Notes under the pieces: model-generated
Told to the model about the DNA's origin: nothing
What the model saw: the letters and a program-made list of their open reading frames with translations, nothing else
The model's database searches: none
NCBI RefSeq assembly: GCF_000091305.1
Contig: NC_013929.1
Coordinates: 372,001-436,000, forward strand
Source of the DNA: Streptomyces scabiei 87.22
GTDB taxonomy: Bacteria > Actinomycetota > Actinomycetes > Streptomycetales > Streptomycetaceae
Direction: 5' to 3'
DNA: 64,000 nucleotides
Program-made: the position numbers and the translations under genes
Shown: piece after piece, positions 53,287 through 62,703 of the stretch
How positions within the stretch are numbered: position 1 is the stretch's first letter
How the letters are laid out: each line of letters opens with the position of its first letter

Positions 53287-54703
53287 TGAAGCTGCGGTCC
53301 GTCGTCGACGGGCCGTCCTTCGTTCCCCGCAGGATCCAGTAACCGGCGTCCTTGCGAGGCTTGTTGAAGCCGAACGTGCCGATGAGCAGCTCGGCACGGC
53401 CATCGGTGTCGAGGTCGGCGAGGTGCAGGTCCCAGCCGAAGAAGTCGCGGTCTCCCACGTGCTGCGGGGAGCCGCCGAGACCGATCGCGTACCGGTCGAT
53501 CTCGACGCTGCGGGGCGTACCGGGTCCGTCCTTCCCGCTGAGCACCACGACCACCCGGCCGATGCGGCGATCGTCGCCCGGGCTCTGCGTGGCGATGTCG
53601 TCGCGCCCGTCGCCGTCGACATCTCCGACGGCGCGGGCGCCGACGGTGTCCAGTCTGCCGAGCTCGCTCCCGGTCCTGCCCCGGCCTGGCCCCTCGTCGC
53701 TGCCGTGGACGACAACGGCATCCCGGTAGCCCTCCCGAGCGAGGATGTCGGCGTGGCCGTCGCCGTCGAAGTCCCCTACGGCCACGGGAACGGCGCCGTC
53801 GGCAAGGCCCGGGGCCCGGCTCCTGATGCCGGGTACGGACCCAGCGGGCTGCAGCCCGTGCGCCGTGCCCCGGTAGTACACGGCGTCGACGACGTCCTCG
53901 GGCATTTCCTCCTCCAGGCGGACGTCCTCCTCGTCGTACACGGCCCTGGTCACCAGGTCGTCCCGGCCGTCGCCGTCGAAGTCGCCGACGACGGTATGGG
54001 CCACGGTCGCCCAGCCCTCGTGGCCCACGTCGACACTGGATGTGCCGCGGGGAACCCCGCCGTCGCGGCTCAGTGGGCCGTACAGGACGACGGCGGGCTG
54101 CGGCTTTCGGTCGTACTCACTGCCGGGTTGCGCGAGGGTCAGCAGATCGAGGGCGCCGTCCCCGTCGAAGTCCCCGGCAGCGGTGGCGCGGAGAAGGTCG
54201 GCCGGCAGCTCGGTGGCGCCCGTGGGGCCCTTCGGGCCACCCCAGACGATGCACTGTTCGAGCGTGTGCGTTCCTTTGGGGTGGCTCAGCGGGTTGCGTA
54301 CGACGATGTCGGCGTAACCGTCGTCGTCGAGATCCGCCGTGAACTGAACCGATCGGTCGTTCGTGATGGGCGAGCTGGTGAGACGGGGGTCGGGTTTCGC
54401 GTAGCGGTCCGCGAGGCGGAAGGCCGCTGCCGGTTCCGGGCCGCCGGGCGCGGCGAGGGCGACGAAGCGGTTGTTGTGCCAGTCGCCCCCTGACTTCGGC
54501 TTCTTGTACCAGCCGTTGACGACCACGTCGGCATGGCCGTCGCCGTTCACGTCGTCCCGATTGACCGCGCCGGCGTCCCGCCGGGCGGGAGAAGGGGGCG
54601 ACGGTGCCGGACCGCCGCCGTCGGCCGAGCACCCCGTGGCCAGCAGAGTGGTCACGCAGAGCCACATCGACACGAGGGCAGGGCGGCAACGGCGCAGGCG
54701 CAT
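53258..54703 (-). CDS. FG-GAP/VCBS-repeat lipoprotein
   Basis: The 481-aa protein begins with a lipoprotein signal and lipobox (LLATGC), then a Pro/Ser linker and seven or so FG-GAP repeats with calcium loops (DVNGDGHADVVVNGW, GDFDGDGALDLLT, GDFDGDGRDDLVT, GDVDGDGRDDIAT). It is expected on the outer face of the membrane. It is convergent with the other FG-GAP gene, and the two flank the beta-galactosidase remnant. ATG 54703 was chosen for a compact lipoprotein signal. Confidence 0.88.
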   Translation of the reverse strand: MRLRRCRPALVSMWLCVTTLLATGCSADGGGPAPSPPSPARRDAGAVNRDDVNGDGHADVVVNGWYKKPKSGGDWHNNRFVALAAPGGPEPAAAFRLADRYAKPDPRLTSSPITNDRSVQFTADLDDDGYADIVVRNPLSHPKGTHTLEQCIVWGGPKGPTGATELPADLLRATAAGDFDGDGALDLLTLAQPGSEYDRKPQPAVVLYGPLSRDGGVPRGTSSVDVGHEGWATVAHTVVGDFDGDGRDDLVTRAVYDEEDVRLEEEMPEDVVDAVYYRGTAHGLQPAGSVPGIRSRAPGLADGAVPVAVGDFDGDGHADILAREGYRDAVVVHGSDEGPGRGRTGSELGRLDTVGARAVGDVDGDGRDDIATQSPGDDRRIGRVVVVLSGKDGPGTPRSVEIDRYAIGLGGSPQHVGDRDFFGWDLHLADLDTDGRAELLIGTFGFNKPRKDAGYWILRGTKDGPSTTDRSFIRTRDFGPG

Positions 54704-54902
54704 GGCACAAGCCTGCACACCGCGGCTCACGGGCCCATAACGGCCGGATCAGGGTCGGATTCCGGTCTGGTTCCCTCGGCCCGGCGACCGCTCGGACGTG
54801 CGGTCGCGGGGCCGGCCGAGCCGGAGCACGGGCCGATGGTCACGGTCGGATCCCTGTCCGGCCCCGCGAGGAGTCGAACGGACCGTTCCGTGGTGCAGTC
54901 GG

Positions 54903-55265
54903 CACATGGCCTCACCACCCCGGGACGACCAGGACGCCCCTGTGGCCCCTCGCGGCCGCCGACGCCGTTCCTGGCCGCTCGACCTCGCGGTCGCCCTGCT
55001 GTTCCTGATCATGGACACCGTGATCGTCATGACCGCCGGGTACCTGCTGCTGGTGCTCGGCCACGGCATCACGGCCTCGGCCACGCACTCCGGCGACGTC
55101 CCGGTGCTGACGTGGCTCATCGTCTGGGGCGTCCCGGCCGTGGGGGCGGCGAGTGCGGTCACGCACGGCCTGCTCCGTATGCCGATCACCTGCGTCGTCC
55201 AGGGCCTCTTCACTCTCGCCTGCACGATCCTGGCCGTGAACGGGACCCGCATGATCCTGCTGTGA
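54903..55265 (+). CDS. Small membrane protein
   Basis: The 120-aa product has a basic N-terminus and three predicted transmembrane helices (LDLAVALLFLIMDTVIVMTAGYLLLVLG; WLIVWGVPAVGAASAV; VVQGLFTLACTILAV). I recognise no family beyond actinomycete membrane proteins of unknown function. The ATG is followed by a coding-like frame, but a good ribosome binding site is not seen. Confidence 0.65.
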   Translation, partial: HMASPPRDDQDAPVAPRGRRRRSWPLDLAVALLFLIMDTVIVMTAGYLLLVLGHGITASATHSGDVPVLTWLIVWGVPAVGAASAVTHGLLRMPITCVVQGLFTLACTILAVNGTRMILL

Positions 55266-55295
55266 CCGCCCACGGCTCGCCACCCCAGGGCGCGC

Positions 55296-55322
55296 GGCTC
55301 GGCCCGCCGGCCGGCCCGAGCC
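55296..55322. terminator. Bidirectional stem-loop between converging genes
   Basis: GGCTCGG(CC) pairs with (GG)CCCGAGCC with one bulge, between the small membrane protein and the peptide-transporter ATPase. Confidence 0.5.
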
Positions 55323-55359
55323 GGTCCGCGGGCCGAAAGGGCGTGCCGCGTCGGGTGGT

Positions 55360-56184
55360 TCACACCGTGGCGGGCTCCTCGTCGAGGCGGAACCTCGGAT
55401 CGCCCGGTACGGAGGCGAGGAGTTGCGCGGTGTACGGGTGGCTCGGCGCGGCGAAGGTGGCCCCGGTCGGGCCGAGTTCGACGAGGTCCCCGTGCAGCAG
55501 GACCGCGACCGAGTCGCTCACGTGCCGGACCACGGCCAGGTCGTGCGAGATGAACAGCATCGTCAGCGAGAGCCGACGGCGCAGGTCGGCGAGCAGGTTG
55601 AGGATCTCGGCCTGGGTCGTCAGGTCGAGGGCCGAGGTGATCTCGTCGGCGATGACGAACCGGGGCCCCGGCGCGAGGGCCCGTGCGATCGCCAGCCGCT
55701 GCCGCTGACCGCCGGAGAACTCGTGCGGGTAGCGGTCCATGCCGTCGGGGTCCAGGCTCACCTGGCCGAGCAGCTCGGCGATCCGGGCCCGGGCCGGTCC
55801 GACCCTGGCCCGGACGGGATCGAGTGCCTCGGCGAGCGACTGCGCGACGGTGCGACGCGGGTCGAAGGAGGAGTACGGGTCCTGCGGAATCATCTGGACC
55901 GTCGCGGCGCCCGCCCGTCCGCGTGCGGGGCGCAGCGGGGCGCCGTCCACGAGGATGCGGCCGCCGGACGGTCGGTGCACGCCGACGAGGGTCCGCGCGA
56001 GTGTCGTCTTGCCCGACCCGGACTCCCCGACGAGGGCGAGGGTGCTGCCCCGGGCGATGTCGAAGGAGACCGACTTGAGCACCTTGCGGGCCGCGACGCC
56101 GTGGCCCAGCTCGACGGTGAGGTCCTCGACGCGCAGCAGCGGGGCGGCCGCACCCGGCTCGGACGGGTTGGCGGTGGCGGACAT
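55360..56184 (-). CDS. Oligopeptide ABC transporter ATP-binding protein (DppF/OppF-type)
   Basis: The 274-aa ATPase has Walker A (GESGSGKTT), Q-loop (QMIPQDPYSSFDPRRTV), signature (FSGGQRQRL), Walker B (FVIADEITSALD) and H-loop (ISHDLAVV), plus the C-terminal oligopeptide-type segment HPYTAQLL. It is the last gene of the TetR-controlled import operon. Its ATG shares a base with the stop of the upstream fused gene (TGATG). Confidence 0.92.
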   Translation of the reverse strand: MSATANPSEPGAAAPLLRVEDLTVELGHGVAARKVLKSVSFDIARGSTLALVGESGSGKTTLARTLVGVHRPSGGRILVDGAPLRPARGRAGAATVQMIPQDPYSSFDPRRTVAQSLAEALDPVRARVGPARARIAELLGQVSLDPDGMDRYPHEFSGGQRQRLAIARALAPGPRFVIADEITSALDLTTQAEILNLLADLRRRLSLTMLFISHDLAVVRHVSDSVAVLLHGDLVELGPTGATFAAPSHPYTAQLLASVPGDPRFRLDEEPATV

Positions 56185-58034
56185 CAGTGGCTCCCTTCGG
56201 CGGCCGGGGAACGGTCCGCGGCTGTGTCGGAAAGGTCGCAGTCGTCCGTCGGCGCCCCGCCCGGCGGTGCCGCGTGGGCGTCGGCCGTCCACCGGACCGC
56301 GGTGAGGGTGCCGCCGGCCTCGACGGCGGCGGGGGTCGCCGCGAGCAGCGCACGGGTGTACGGATGGGTGACGGTTCCCCGGCGCAGGTCGGCGCCCGTC
56401 GTGCGGTCGACGACCCGGCCGCCGTGGAGCACCAGAACCGTGTCGCAGAGCACGCCGACCACGCCGATGTCGTGCGAGATGAACAGCATCGCCGTACCGT
56501 GCTCGCGGTTGATGCGCCGGAACTGGCGCAGCACCTCCGCCTGGACGGTGACGTCGAGGGCCGTCGTCGGCTCGTCGGCGATGAGCAGCCGCGGGTTCGT
56601 CGTCGTCGCGGAGGCGATCGAGGCGCGTTGCAGCATGCCGCCGCTCAGTTCGTGCGGGTGCTGGCGCAACCGCCGTTCCGGTTCGGTGACGCGGATGTCG
56701 GCCAGGGCGCGGACCATGTCCTGTGCCGCCTGACGCCTGGAGGTCCCCTGATGGACCCGGGTCACCTCGGTGAGCTGGGTGCCGAGCCTGAGCGCGGGGT
56801 TGAACGTGCCGATCGGGTCCTGGTAGACGATGCCGATCTCGGTGGCGAGACGCCGCTCCGACGGGGCGGCGAGCAGGTCGAGGTCGTCGAGGGCGAGGCG
56901 GGCGGCGTCCGCCCGGACGCCCTCGGGGAGCAGGCCGGCGACCGCCATGGCGATCGTGGACTTGCCCGAGCCCGACTCCCCCACGAGGCCGACGATCTGC
57001 CCGGCCGCGATGGTGAACGACACGTCGTCGACGAGGGTCCGGTCGCCGGCCCGCACGGTCAGCCCGTCGACGGTCAGCAGACCGTCCGGGTCCGGGACGG
57101 CCGCTGCCGCCGCGCCGTCCGCAGCCGGCGCCGGTGTCCGGCCCTTCTGTGCCGGGACGGCCCGTCCGGCCGGGTCCGCCGACTTGGCCGGTGCGGGCGC
57201 CGTGGGGCGGGTGCGCGGGTCGACGAGGGAGGCCACGCCGTCTCCGAGGAGCATGGCGCCCACGCCGGTGACGATGAGCATGATCGACGGGGCGAGCACG
57301 AGCGACGGCTGGGCGAAGATCGACGGCAGTGCCTCGTTGAGCAGGCGGCCCCAGTCGTACTGGGGGTTCTGCACACCGAGGCCGACGAACGACAGGCTGC
57401 TGATGTCGAGCAGGGACAGGGTGAAACTCGAACTGAGGAGCACCAGCAGCGGCCCGCTGATGTTGGGCAGGACGTGCCGGGCCAGGATCCGCAGCCCGGG
57501 GACGCCGAGCAGGCGCGCGGTGAGGACGTAGTCCTTGTCGGCGACGGTCGCGGCGAGATTCGCCGTCAGGCGGGCGAATCCGGGGACGCCGGCGACGGCG
57601 ATCGCGACGATCGCGGACATCGTGCCCGGTCCGAGCACCGCCGCGATGACGAGGGCGAGGACGAGCGAGGGGAAGGCCACCGCCGAGTCGATGAGCCGCA
57701 GGCTGGTTTCGCGCAGCCATCCGGGTGCGAGGTGGACCAGCGCGCCGATCGCGACGCCGACGACGAACGAGACGGCGGTGGCCGCGGCGGCCATGAGCAG
57801 GGTGAGCCGGGTCGCGACGAGCGCCCGGGCGAGGACGTCGCGGCCGAACGCGTCGGTGCCGAGGAGATGTCCGGCGCCGGGTCCGAGCCGGGTGTCGCCG
57901 GTGAGCGTCTCGGCAGGGCCGCGCAGCAGCAGCGGGGCCACGAGGGCGACGAGGACGAGCAGTCCGAGGATCACCGCGCCGGACGTCAGCGACGGGTTGC
58001 GGCGCCACCGGCGCGTGGTCGTGTCAGTGGCCAC
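56184..58034 (-). CDS. Fused oligopeptide permease-ATPase (DppC-DppD type)
   Basis: The 616-aa protein joins a DppC-like permease (~1-270: GTDAFGRDVLARAL, EAA-like loop near VPGFARLTANLAATVADKDYVLTARLLG) to a DppD-like ATPase (~315-580: GESGSGKST, YQDPIGTFNPALRLG, LSGGMLQRA, LLIADEPTTALDV, ISHDIGVV) through a Pro/Ala-rich linker. These are separate proteins in most systems. The gene start overlaps the permease stop by 11 bp. It forms, with the flanking permease and ATPase, a complete importer. Confidence 0.92.
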   Translation of the reverse strand: MATDTTTRRWRRNPSLTSGAVILGLLVLVALVAPLLLRGPAETLTGDTRLGPGAGHLLGTDAFGRDVLARALVATRLTLLMAAAATAVSFVVGVAIGALVHLAPGWLRETSLRLIDSAVAFPSLVLALVIAAVLGPGTMSAIVAIAVAGVPGFARLTANLAATVADKDYVLTARLLGVPGLRILARHVLPNISGPLLVLLSSSFTLSLLDISSLSFVGLGVQNPQYDWGRLLNEALPSIFAQPSLVLAPSIMLIVTGVGAMLLGDGVASLVDPRTRPTAPAPAKSADPAGRAVPAQKGRTPAPAADGAAAAAVPDPDGLLTVDGLTVRAGDRTLVDDVSFTIAAGQIVGLVGESGSGKSTIAMAVAGLLPEGVRADAARLALDDLDLLAAPSERRLATEIGIVYQDPIGTFNPALRLGTQLTEVTRVHQGTSRRQAAQDMVRALADIRVTEPERRLRQHPHELSGGMLQRASIASATTTNPRLLIADEPTTALDVTVQAEVLRQFRRINREHGTAMLFISHDIGVVGVLCDTVLVLHGGRVVDRTTGADLRRGTVTHPYTRALLAATPAAVEAGGTLTAVRWTADAHAAPPGGAPTDDCDLSDTAADRSPAAEGSH

Positions 58035-59055
58035 GACGACCTCCCTCGAGGGTGCGGGGGTCGACGATCCCGAGGACGACGTCGACGAGGAGGTTGACGA
58101 GCAGGGCCAGCATGCCGACGACGAGGATGATGCCCTGGATCACCGGATAGTCCTTGTAGATGATCGCCTGGACGACCTCGGTGCCGAGCCCCGGATAGGT
58201 GAAGACGTTCTCCAGGATGATCGTCCCGCCGAGCAGGGACGTGAGGACGAGACCGCTCAGGGTGAGGACGCTCGTCACCAGGTTGGGCAGTGCGTGGCGC
58301 AGGTGGAGGCGTACGGATCCCAGGCGGTGGCCGCGGGCGGTCCGCATGTAGTCCTGGGCGAGCACCGAGGCCGTCTCCTGCCGGACGACCCGGGCGATGG
58401 CGAAGGCCGGGCCGATACAGAGCGCGGCGATCGGCAGGACGAGCGCGCTGGGTGTGGTGGCGCCACCGGACGGCAGCAGCCCGAGACTGATCGAGAACAG
58501 GACGATGAGCAGGGTCGCGACGACGTAGACCGGCGCCGAGGCGAGGAGCCCGGCGAGCGTGCCGAATCCGACGCCGAGCCGGCGGCGGCGTCCGTCGCGG
58601 GTGAGGACACCGACGGTCATGCCCAGCGGGACGGCGATGAACAGGGAGAGCAGGACGGCGGGGATGACGAGCTGGACGGTGTACGGCAGCCGGGTGGCGA
58701 TGATGTCCGCGACCGGGGTGTCGAACCGGAAGGAGGTGCCGAGCCGTCCGGAGGCGATGTCGCCGAGGTAGTGGACGAACCGCGTCGTCAACGGCTCGTC
58801 GAGGCCCAGCCGGTCGCGTATCGCCGCGAGGGTGGCGGGGGACGAGCTGGTGCCGGCGATCGCGCGGGCGGGGTCCCCGGGCAGCAGGGGCACGATGAGG
58901 AACGTCACGACGACGAGCAGCAGCATGGACATCAGCAGCCCGCCCGCACGGCGGACGGCGAACCCGGCCCAGCCGCCGCGCAGTCGCAGCCGGGGAGCAC
59001 GCCGGACGGCGGCGGCCGGCAGCGGCCCCGCCGGGGCCGCGGAACCGGCGCTCAC
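58024..59055 (-). CDS. Oligopeptide ABC transporter permease (DppB/OppB-type)
   Basis: The 343-aa permease starts with GTG 59055, overlapping the amidase stop (GTGA), and after a basic leader has six helices (LLMSMLLLVVVTFLIV; YTVQLVIPAVLLSLFIAV; ...LLGGTIILENVF) and the typical LGLDEPLTTRFVHYLGDIASGRLGTSF N-terminal domain. It pairs with the DppC part of the next gene to form the membrane pore. Confidence 0.93.
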   Translation of the reverse strand: MSAGSAAPAGPLPAAAVRRAPRLRLRGGWAGFAVRRAGGLLMSMLLLVVVTFLIVPLLPGDPARAIAGTSSSPATLAAIRDRLGLDEPLTTRFVHYLGDIASGRLGTSFRFDTPVADIIATRLPYTVQLVIPAVLLSLFIAVPLGMTVGVLTRDGRRRRLGVGFGTLAGLLASAPVYVVATLLIVLFSISLGLLPSGGATTPSALVLPIAALCIGPAFAIARVVRQETASVLAQDYMRTARGHRLGSVRLHLRHALPNLVTSVLTLSGLVLTSLLGGTIILENVFTYPGLGTEVVQAIIYKDYPVIQGIILVVGMLALLVNLLVDVVLGIVDPRTLEGGRRGH

Positions 59056-60479
59056 AGCGCCGCCGCGAGGGCGGCGTCGTCCGGGCGCCGCTCGTGCCAG
59101 CGGAACCGGGGTTCGAGCTGGGCAGACAGGCGCAGCAGCGTCGCCTCGTCGTAGGGCGCGCCGATGAGCTGGGCGCCGACCGGCAGTCCGTCCGCGGTGG
59201 TGTGGACGGGCAGCGAGATGGCGGGCAGTCCGGCGATGTTGACGAACGCGGTGAAGGAGACCATCCGGGTCTCGGTGGCCCGCGGGCCGTCCGGGTCGGA
59301 GTTCGCCTCGTCGTACACGGGGCCGACCGGGGGCGCCACGACCGCGGTGGTCGGGGTGAGGAGGACGTCGAAGTCCGTGCCCCACTGGGCGACGACGTCG
59401 CGGGACTCGGCCTGCAGGCGCGCCGCCGTCCGGGCGTAGTCGCCCGCGCTGACCTCCAGGGCGGTCTCGCGGCGGCGCCGGATGTAGGGGTCCACCGCGT
59501 CCGGGTCGTCGACCTCGATGGCGTAGGTGGAGGCGCTGATGATGGTCCAGGTGAAGCCCATGATCGCCTCGTACGAGAACATCCTCGGGCGGGCCTCGAC
59601 GACGTCGTGCCCGAGGTCGCGCAGGGCCTGCGCGGCCGTCAGCGCCGCCGTGCGGCACTCCTCGTCGACGGGCAGTCCGGTCGGTGCGTCGAGGAGCAGT
59701 CCGATCCGCAGCCGCCCGGGGTCGGCGCCGATCTCCTCGATGTACGGGCGGCCCGGGTCGGGCGCGCTGTACCAGGCGAGCCGGTCGGGGCGGCCCATGA
59801 CGTCGAGCATGAGGGCCGCGTCGCGCACGGTGCGGGTGATCGCTCCCTCGGTGGTCGAGTGCTCCCAGCCCCGGACCAGGGCGGGGACGCGTCCCCGGCT
59901 CGGCTTGAGGCCGACGAGGCCGGTGACGGACGCGGGGACGCGGATCGAGCCGCCGCCGTCGCCTGCGTGCGCCACCGGGGCGAGCCCGGCCGCGACGGCC
60001 GCCGACGCGCCGCCGCTGGACCCGCCGGAGGTGTGCGCCGGGTTCCACGGGTTGCGCGTCTTGCCGTGCCGGGCGTTCTCGGAGACCGTCAGGGCGCCGA
60101 ACTCCGGGGAGTTCGTCCGGCCGAGGGGGATCGCGCCGGCGTCGAGGAGGAGTTGGACGTCGGGGTCCGTGACCGTCTGCGGGGTGTCCCGGATCGCCAG
60201 CGAGGACATGGTGTTGGGCTGTCCCGCGACGGAGCTGAGGTCCTTGATGGGGACGGGGACGCCGTGCAGCGGGCCGAGCCGGTCGCCGCGCAGCACCGCG
60301 CGCTCGGCCCGGACGGCCGCCGCGCGCACGGCGTCGGTGTCGAGCCAGACGACGGCGTTGACGGCGGGGTTGATCCGCTCGATGCGGTCGAGGTAGGTCT
60401 CGGCGACCTCCACGGGGCTGACCTCTTTGGTGCGTATGAGGTCGGCGATCTGCTGGGCGGTGCTGAACGGGTCGATCAC
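59052..60479 (-). CDS. Amidase-signature enzyme
   Basis: The 475-aa protein has the amidase signature with triad Lys79 (PVPIKD), cis-Ser154 (TSGGSSGGAS) and nucleophile Ser178 (GDGGGSIRVPAS). Amidase-signature enzymes hydrolyse amides, including small peptides, aryl amides and amide drugs. No signal peptide: it should act on the imported solute. GTG 60479 was chosen for AGGAG seven bases upstream; a GTG one codon earlier or an ATG at 60572 is possible. It is translationally coupled to the permease gene. Confidence 0.9.
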   Translation of the reverse strand: MIDPFSTAQQIADLIRTKEVSPVEVAETYLDRIERINPAVNAVVWLDTDAVRAAAVRAERAVLRGDRLGPLHGVPVPIKDLSSVAGQPNTMSSLAIRDTPQTVTDPDVQLLLDAGAIPLGRTNSPEFGALTVSENARHGKTRNPWNPAHTSGGSSGGASAAVAAGLAPVAHAGDGGGSIRVPASVTGLVGLKPSRGRVPALVRGWEHSTTEGAITRTVRDAALMLDVMGRPDRLAWYSAPDPGRPYIEEIGADPGRLRIGLLLDAPTGLPVDEECRTAALTAAQALRDLGHDVVEARPRMFSYEAIMGFTWTIISASTYAIEVDDPDAVDPYIRRRRETALEVSAGDYARTAARLQAESRDVVAQWGTDFDVLLTPTTAVVAPPVGPVYDEANSDPDGPRATETRMVSFTAFVNIAGLPAISLPVHTTADGLPVGAQLIGAPYDEATLLRLSAQLEPRFRWHERRPDDAALAAAL

Positions 60480-60546
60480 CACAGGGCTCCTGTCGGATGG
60501 GTGCGAGGGTCGCGGTGCGGGGCTGCGCGGCGGCGCGGGACCGTCC

Positions 60547-60572
60547 GTGCCGGACGCCTTGGGGTCCGGCAC
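60547..60572 (-). terminator. Stem-loop between binding-protein and amidase genes
   Basis: Perfect 9-bp arms GTGCCGGAC/GTCCGGCAC with an 8-nt loop, downstream of the binding-protein gene. Such elements often reduce readthrough so that binding protein exceeds transporter. Confidence 0.6.
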
Positions 60573-60603
60573 GGGTCTGCGCGCCGTACGGGCGCGGCGT
60601 CCG

Positions 60604-62184
60604 TCAGCCGGTGATGCGCAGGATGGGGTCGTCGAGCGAGCCGCCGAGCATCCGTGCGCTGAATCCCTTGCGCAGTGCGTAGATGAACGGGTCGTTGACC
60701 AGCGGCACCGCGTCCACCTGCGAGATCACGGCCTTGGCGGCCTTCTGGTACGCGGCGCAGCGGGCCTTGGAGGTCGTCGCCTCGGTGCCCTGCGTGAAGG
60801 CCTTGTCCAGCGCGGGGTTCTTGACGGCGCCGAGGTTGCCGCCGCCCTCGGGCACGGTCGGGCCGACGAAGTGGGCGAGCGGGTTGGCGAGGCTGCCGAG
60901 GAAGTTGAGGTCGGCGAAGACGGTGAGGTCCCAGGCGTCGGGCTTGCCGAACAGGGTTCCGACCCAGGCGCCGACGTCGACGTTGGCGAGGGTGACGTCC
61001 GCGCCCGCGGCCCGCAGCGCCTCCTGGATGTACTGGTTGCCGGCGCCGGCCGGGCCGACGACCTGGGGGCCGACGAGGCGGATCTTCTTGCCCTTGAGCA
61101 CGTCGGCCGCCGCGGCCTTGTCCTTCGGTACGAGGAAGGAGGTGGCGGGGTCGTTGCAGGGGATGCCCTTCTGCACGAACATCGTCGACGGCTCGCCGGT
61201 GTCCTTGGAGACGACCTTGGTGAAGGCGGCGCGGTCGACGGCCTGGGCGACGGCCCGGCGGGTGTCGATGTCCGCGAAGACCGTGCCGGGGCGTTCGTTG
61301 AAGAGCAGGTAGAAGTCGGAGAACCGGCTGACGCTCACGCTGCGGCCGTCCACGCCGTCGAAGCGCGGGATGCCGGAGGCGTCGATCTTGCCGATGTCGA
61401 GCTGGCCGCTCGTGACGAGGTTGCCCGTCGCGGTCGGGTCGGGCGAGACCAGGTACTCCGTCGTGGCGGCGACCTTGCCGGGGATCTTCGTGCGCCAGGC
61501 CGGCCATGCCTTGTACTCGGGGCGCAGCGTGTAGGAGTACGAGACGCCGGACTGGGACTTGGCGAGGACGTACGGTCCGGACTGGGAGCCCTTGGCCTTG
61601 CCGGCGGCGAGCGCCTTCAGGTCCTTGAGTCCCGCCGGGCACACGATGCCCGTGCTCGCGACCGACAGACCGGTGACCATGTCGCCCCACGGCCTGGCGA
61701 GCGTGACCTTCACGGTGCGCGCCGCGTCGTCGGCGGTCACCTTCACGGTGTTGCCGGGGCCGAAGATCGTGGGGAGGTCGGGCGCGGCCGTCTTCGGGTC
61801 GACGAAGCGGTCGAGGGACGCCTTGACGACCTTCGGCGTGATCGGTGTCCCGTCGGCGCAGGTCGCATCGGCGCGCAGGGTGAACGTGGCGGCGGTGGGG
61901 GTGCTCGTCCACTTGGTGGCGAGCCCGCCCACGAGCCCGCCGTCGTCCTTGCGCACGAGGGTGTCGTAGCTGTTCCGGGCGAGCTGGTAGTCCGGGAGGG
62001 ACAGTGCCTTGGCGGGGTCGAAGCCGGCCGGCACGTCGATCGTCGTCCGGATCTTCGTCGTCGTGGCGGCGTCGCCGCCGCTCGCGTCTCCGGACGTCGA
62101 TCCCGTGGTGGTACAGCCGGCGAGTACGGCCGTCATGGCGACGGCGGCGGTCACGGGGACCGCGCGGGTACGGGTCTGGCGCAT
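60604..62184 (-). CDS. Peptide-type ABC transporter substrate-binding lipoprotein
   Basis: The 526-aa family-5 solute-binding protein has a lipoprotein signal (AVAMTAVLAGC lipobox), the N-terminal LARNSYDTLVRKDD-type motif and the C-terminal SBP_bac_5 fold. It captures the solute outside the cell for the downstream importer. An internal Cys pair (ATCADG, IPCND) may form a disulphide. AGGAG lies five bases before the ATG. Its promoter region holds the TetR-like palindrome. Confidence 0.92.
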   Translation of the reverse strand: MRQTRTRAVPVTAAVAMTAVLAGCTTTGSTSGDASGGDAATTTKIRTTIDVPAGFDPAKALSLPDYQLARNSYDTLVRKDDGGLVGGLATKWTSTPTAATFTLRADATCADGTPITPKVVKASLDRFVDPKTAAPDLPTIFGPGNTVKVTADDAARTVKVTLARPWGDMVTGLSVASTGIVCPAGLKDLKALAAGKAKGSQSGPYVLAKSQSGVSYSYTLRPEYKAWPAWRTKIPGKVAATTEYLVSPDPTATGNLVTSGQLDIGKIDASGIPRFDGVDGRSVSVSRFSDFYLLFNERPGTVFADIDTRRAVAQAVDRAAFTKVVSKDTGEPSTMFVQKGIPCNDPATSFLVPKDKAAAADVLKGKKIRLVGPQVVGPAGAGNQYIQEALRAAGADVTLANVDVGAWVGTLFGKPDAWDLTVFADLNFLGSLANPLAHFVGPTVPEGGGNLGAVKNPALDKAFTQGTEATTSKARCAAYQKAAKAVISQVDAVPLVNDPFIYALRKGFSARMLGGSLDDPILRITG

Positions 62185-62703
62185 GGGTGCTCCTGGAGAG
62201 GGAGTCGCGCTCTGCGCAGGTCGCACGGGATCGGGCGGGACGAGCGCGAGCAGTTCGGGGTGGAGGCGGTGCGCGCGGCGCTCGGTGGACGCCGCCGAAG
62301 CGAGTCGTGGAGCACTCGGTGTGGAGAGGATGCAGCCAAGTTAACGGCGTAGTCAATACCGTTAACTATCTTTCCGCGCGCCGGTCCGGCCGCCGGTTCG
62401 GACGACAAGAGGGCCGCCGCTCCCAAGGGCCGAGGAGTGACGCGTGTCACCACACACGGGGGGCCGACAGGTGGGCACGGCCCGTGTTTCACACGCGGGA
62501 GGGCCCCGCGCCGGCCGCCGGGGGCGCGGCGCCGACGCGGGAGGAACCGCAGCCGCCCCACGTGAACAGCGCGCGCACGCCACCGGGGGCGAGCCGCACC
62601 GGCCGGCCGGGAGCGTCGCGGGCCGGTCGCGCGCGAGGAGGTGCGAGTGCGCCGCGCCCGCGTCCCCGGGAGCGGCCCACGTCGGGACAGGGGCCGCCGC
62701 GGG
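62185..62703. other. 519-bp region between TetR and binding-protein genes
   Basis: It contains the operon promoter and operator (62328-62367). The rest, 62370-62700, is very GC-rich with open frames on both strands that look non-coding; no gene was seen. Confidence 0.55.
62339..62367 (-). promoter_or_regulatory. 29-bp operator palindrome overlapping the operon's -35
   Basis: AGTTAACGG-N11-CCGTTAACT, perfect 9-bp arms. On the minus strand TTGACT (62351-62356) lies in the spacer and a weak CATCCT/GCATCC -10 is 17-18 bp on. Arm length and spacing fit a TetR-type operator. Confidence 0.75.

Noticed and set aside
57535..59154. Long open frame (539 codons) on the plus strand opposite the peptide transporter genes
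   Set aside because: It is the antisense shadow of GC-rich permease, ATPase and amidase genes; its translation is low-complexity Asp/Glu/Gly/Arg with no domain.
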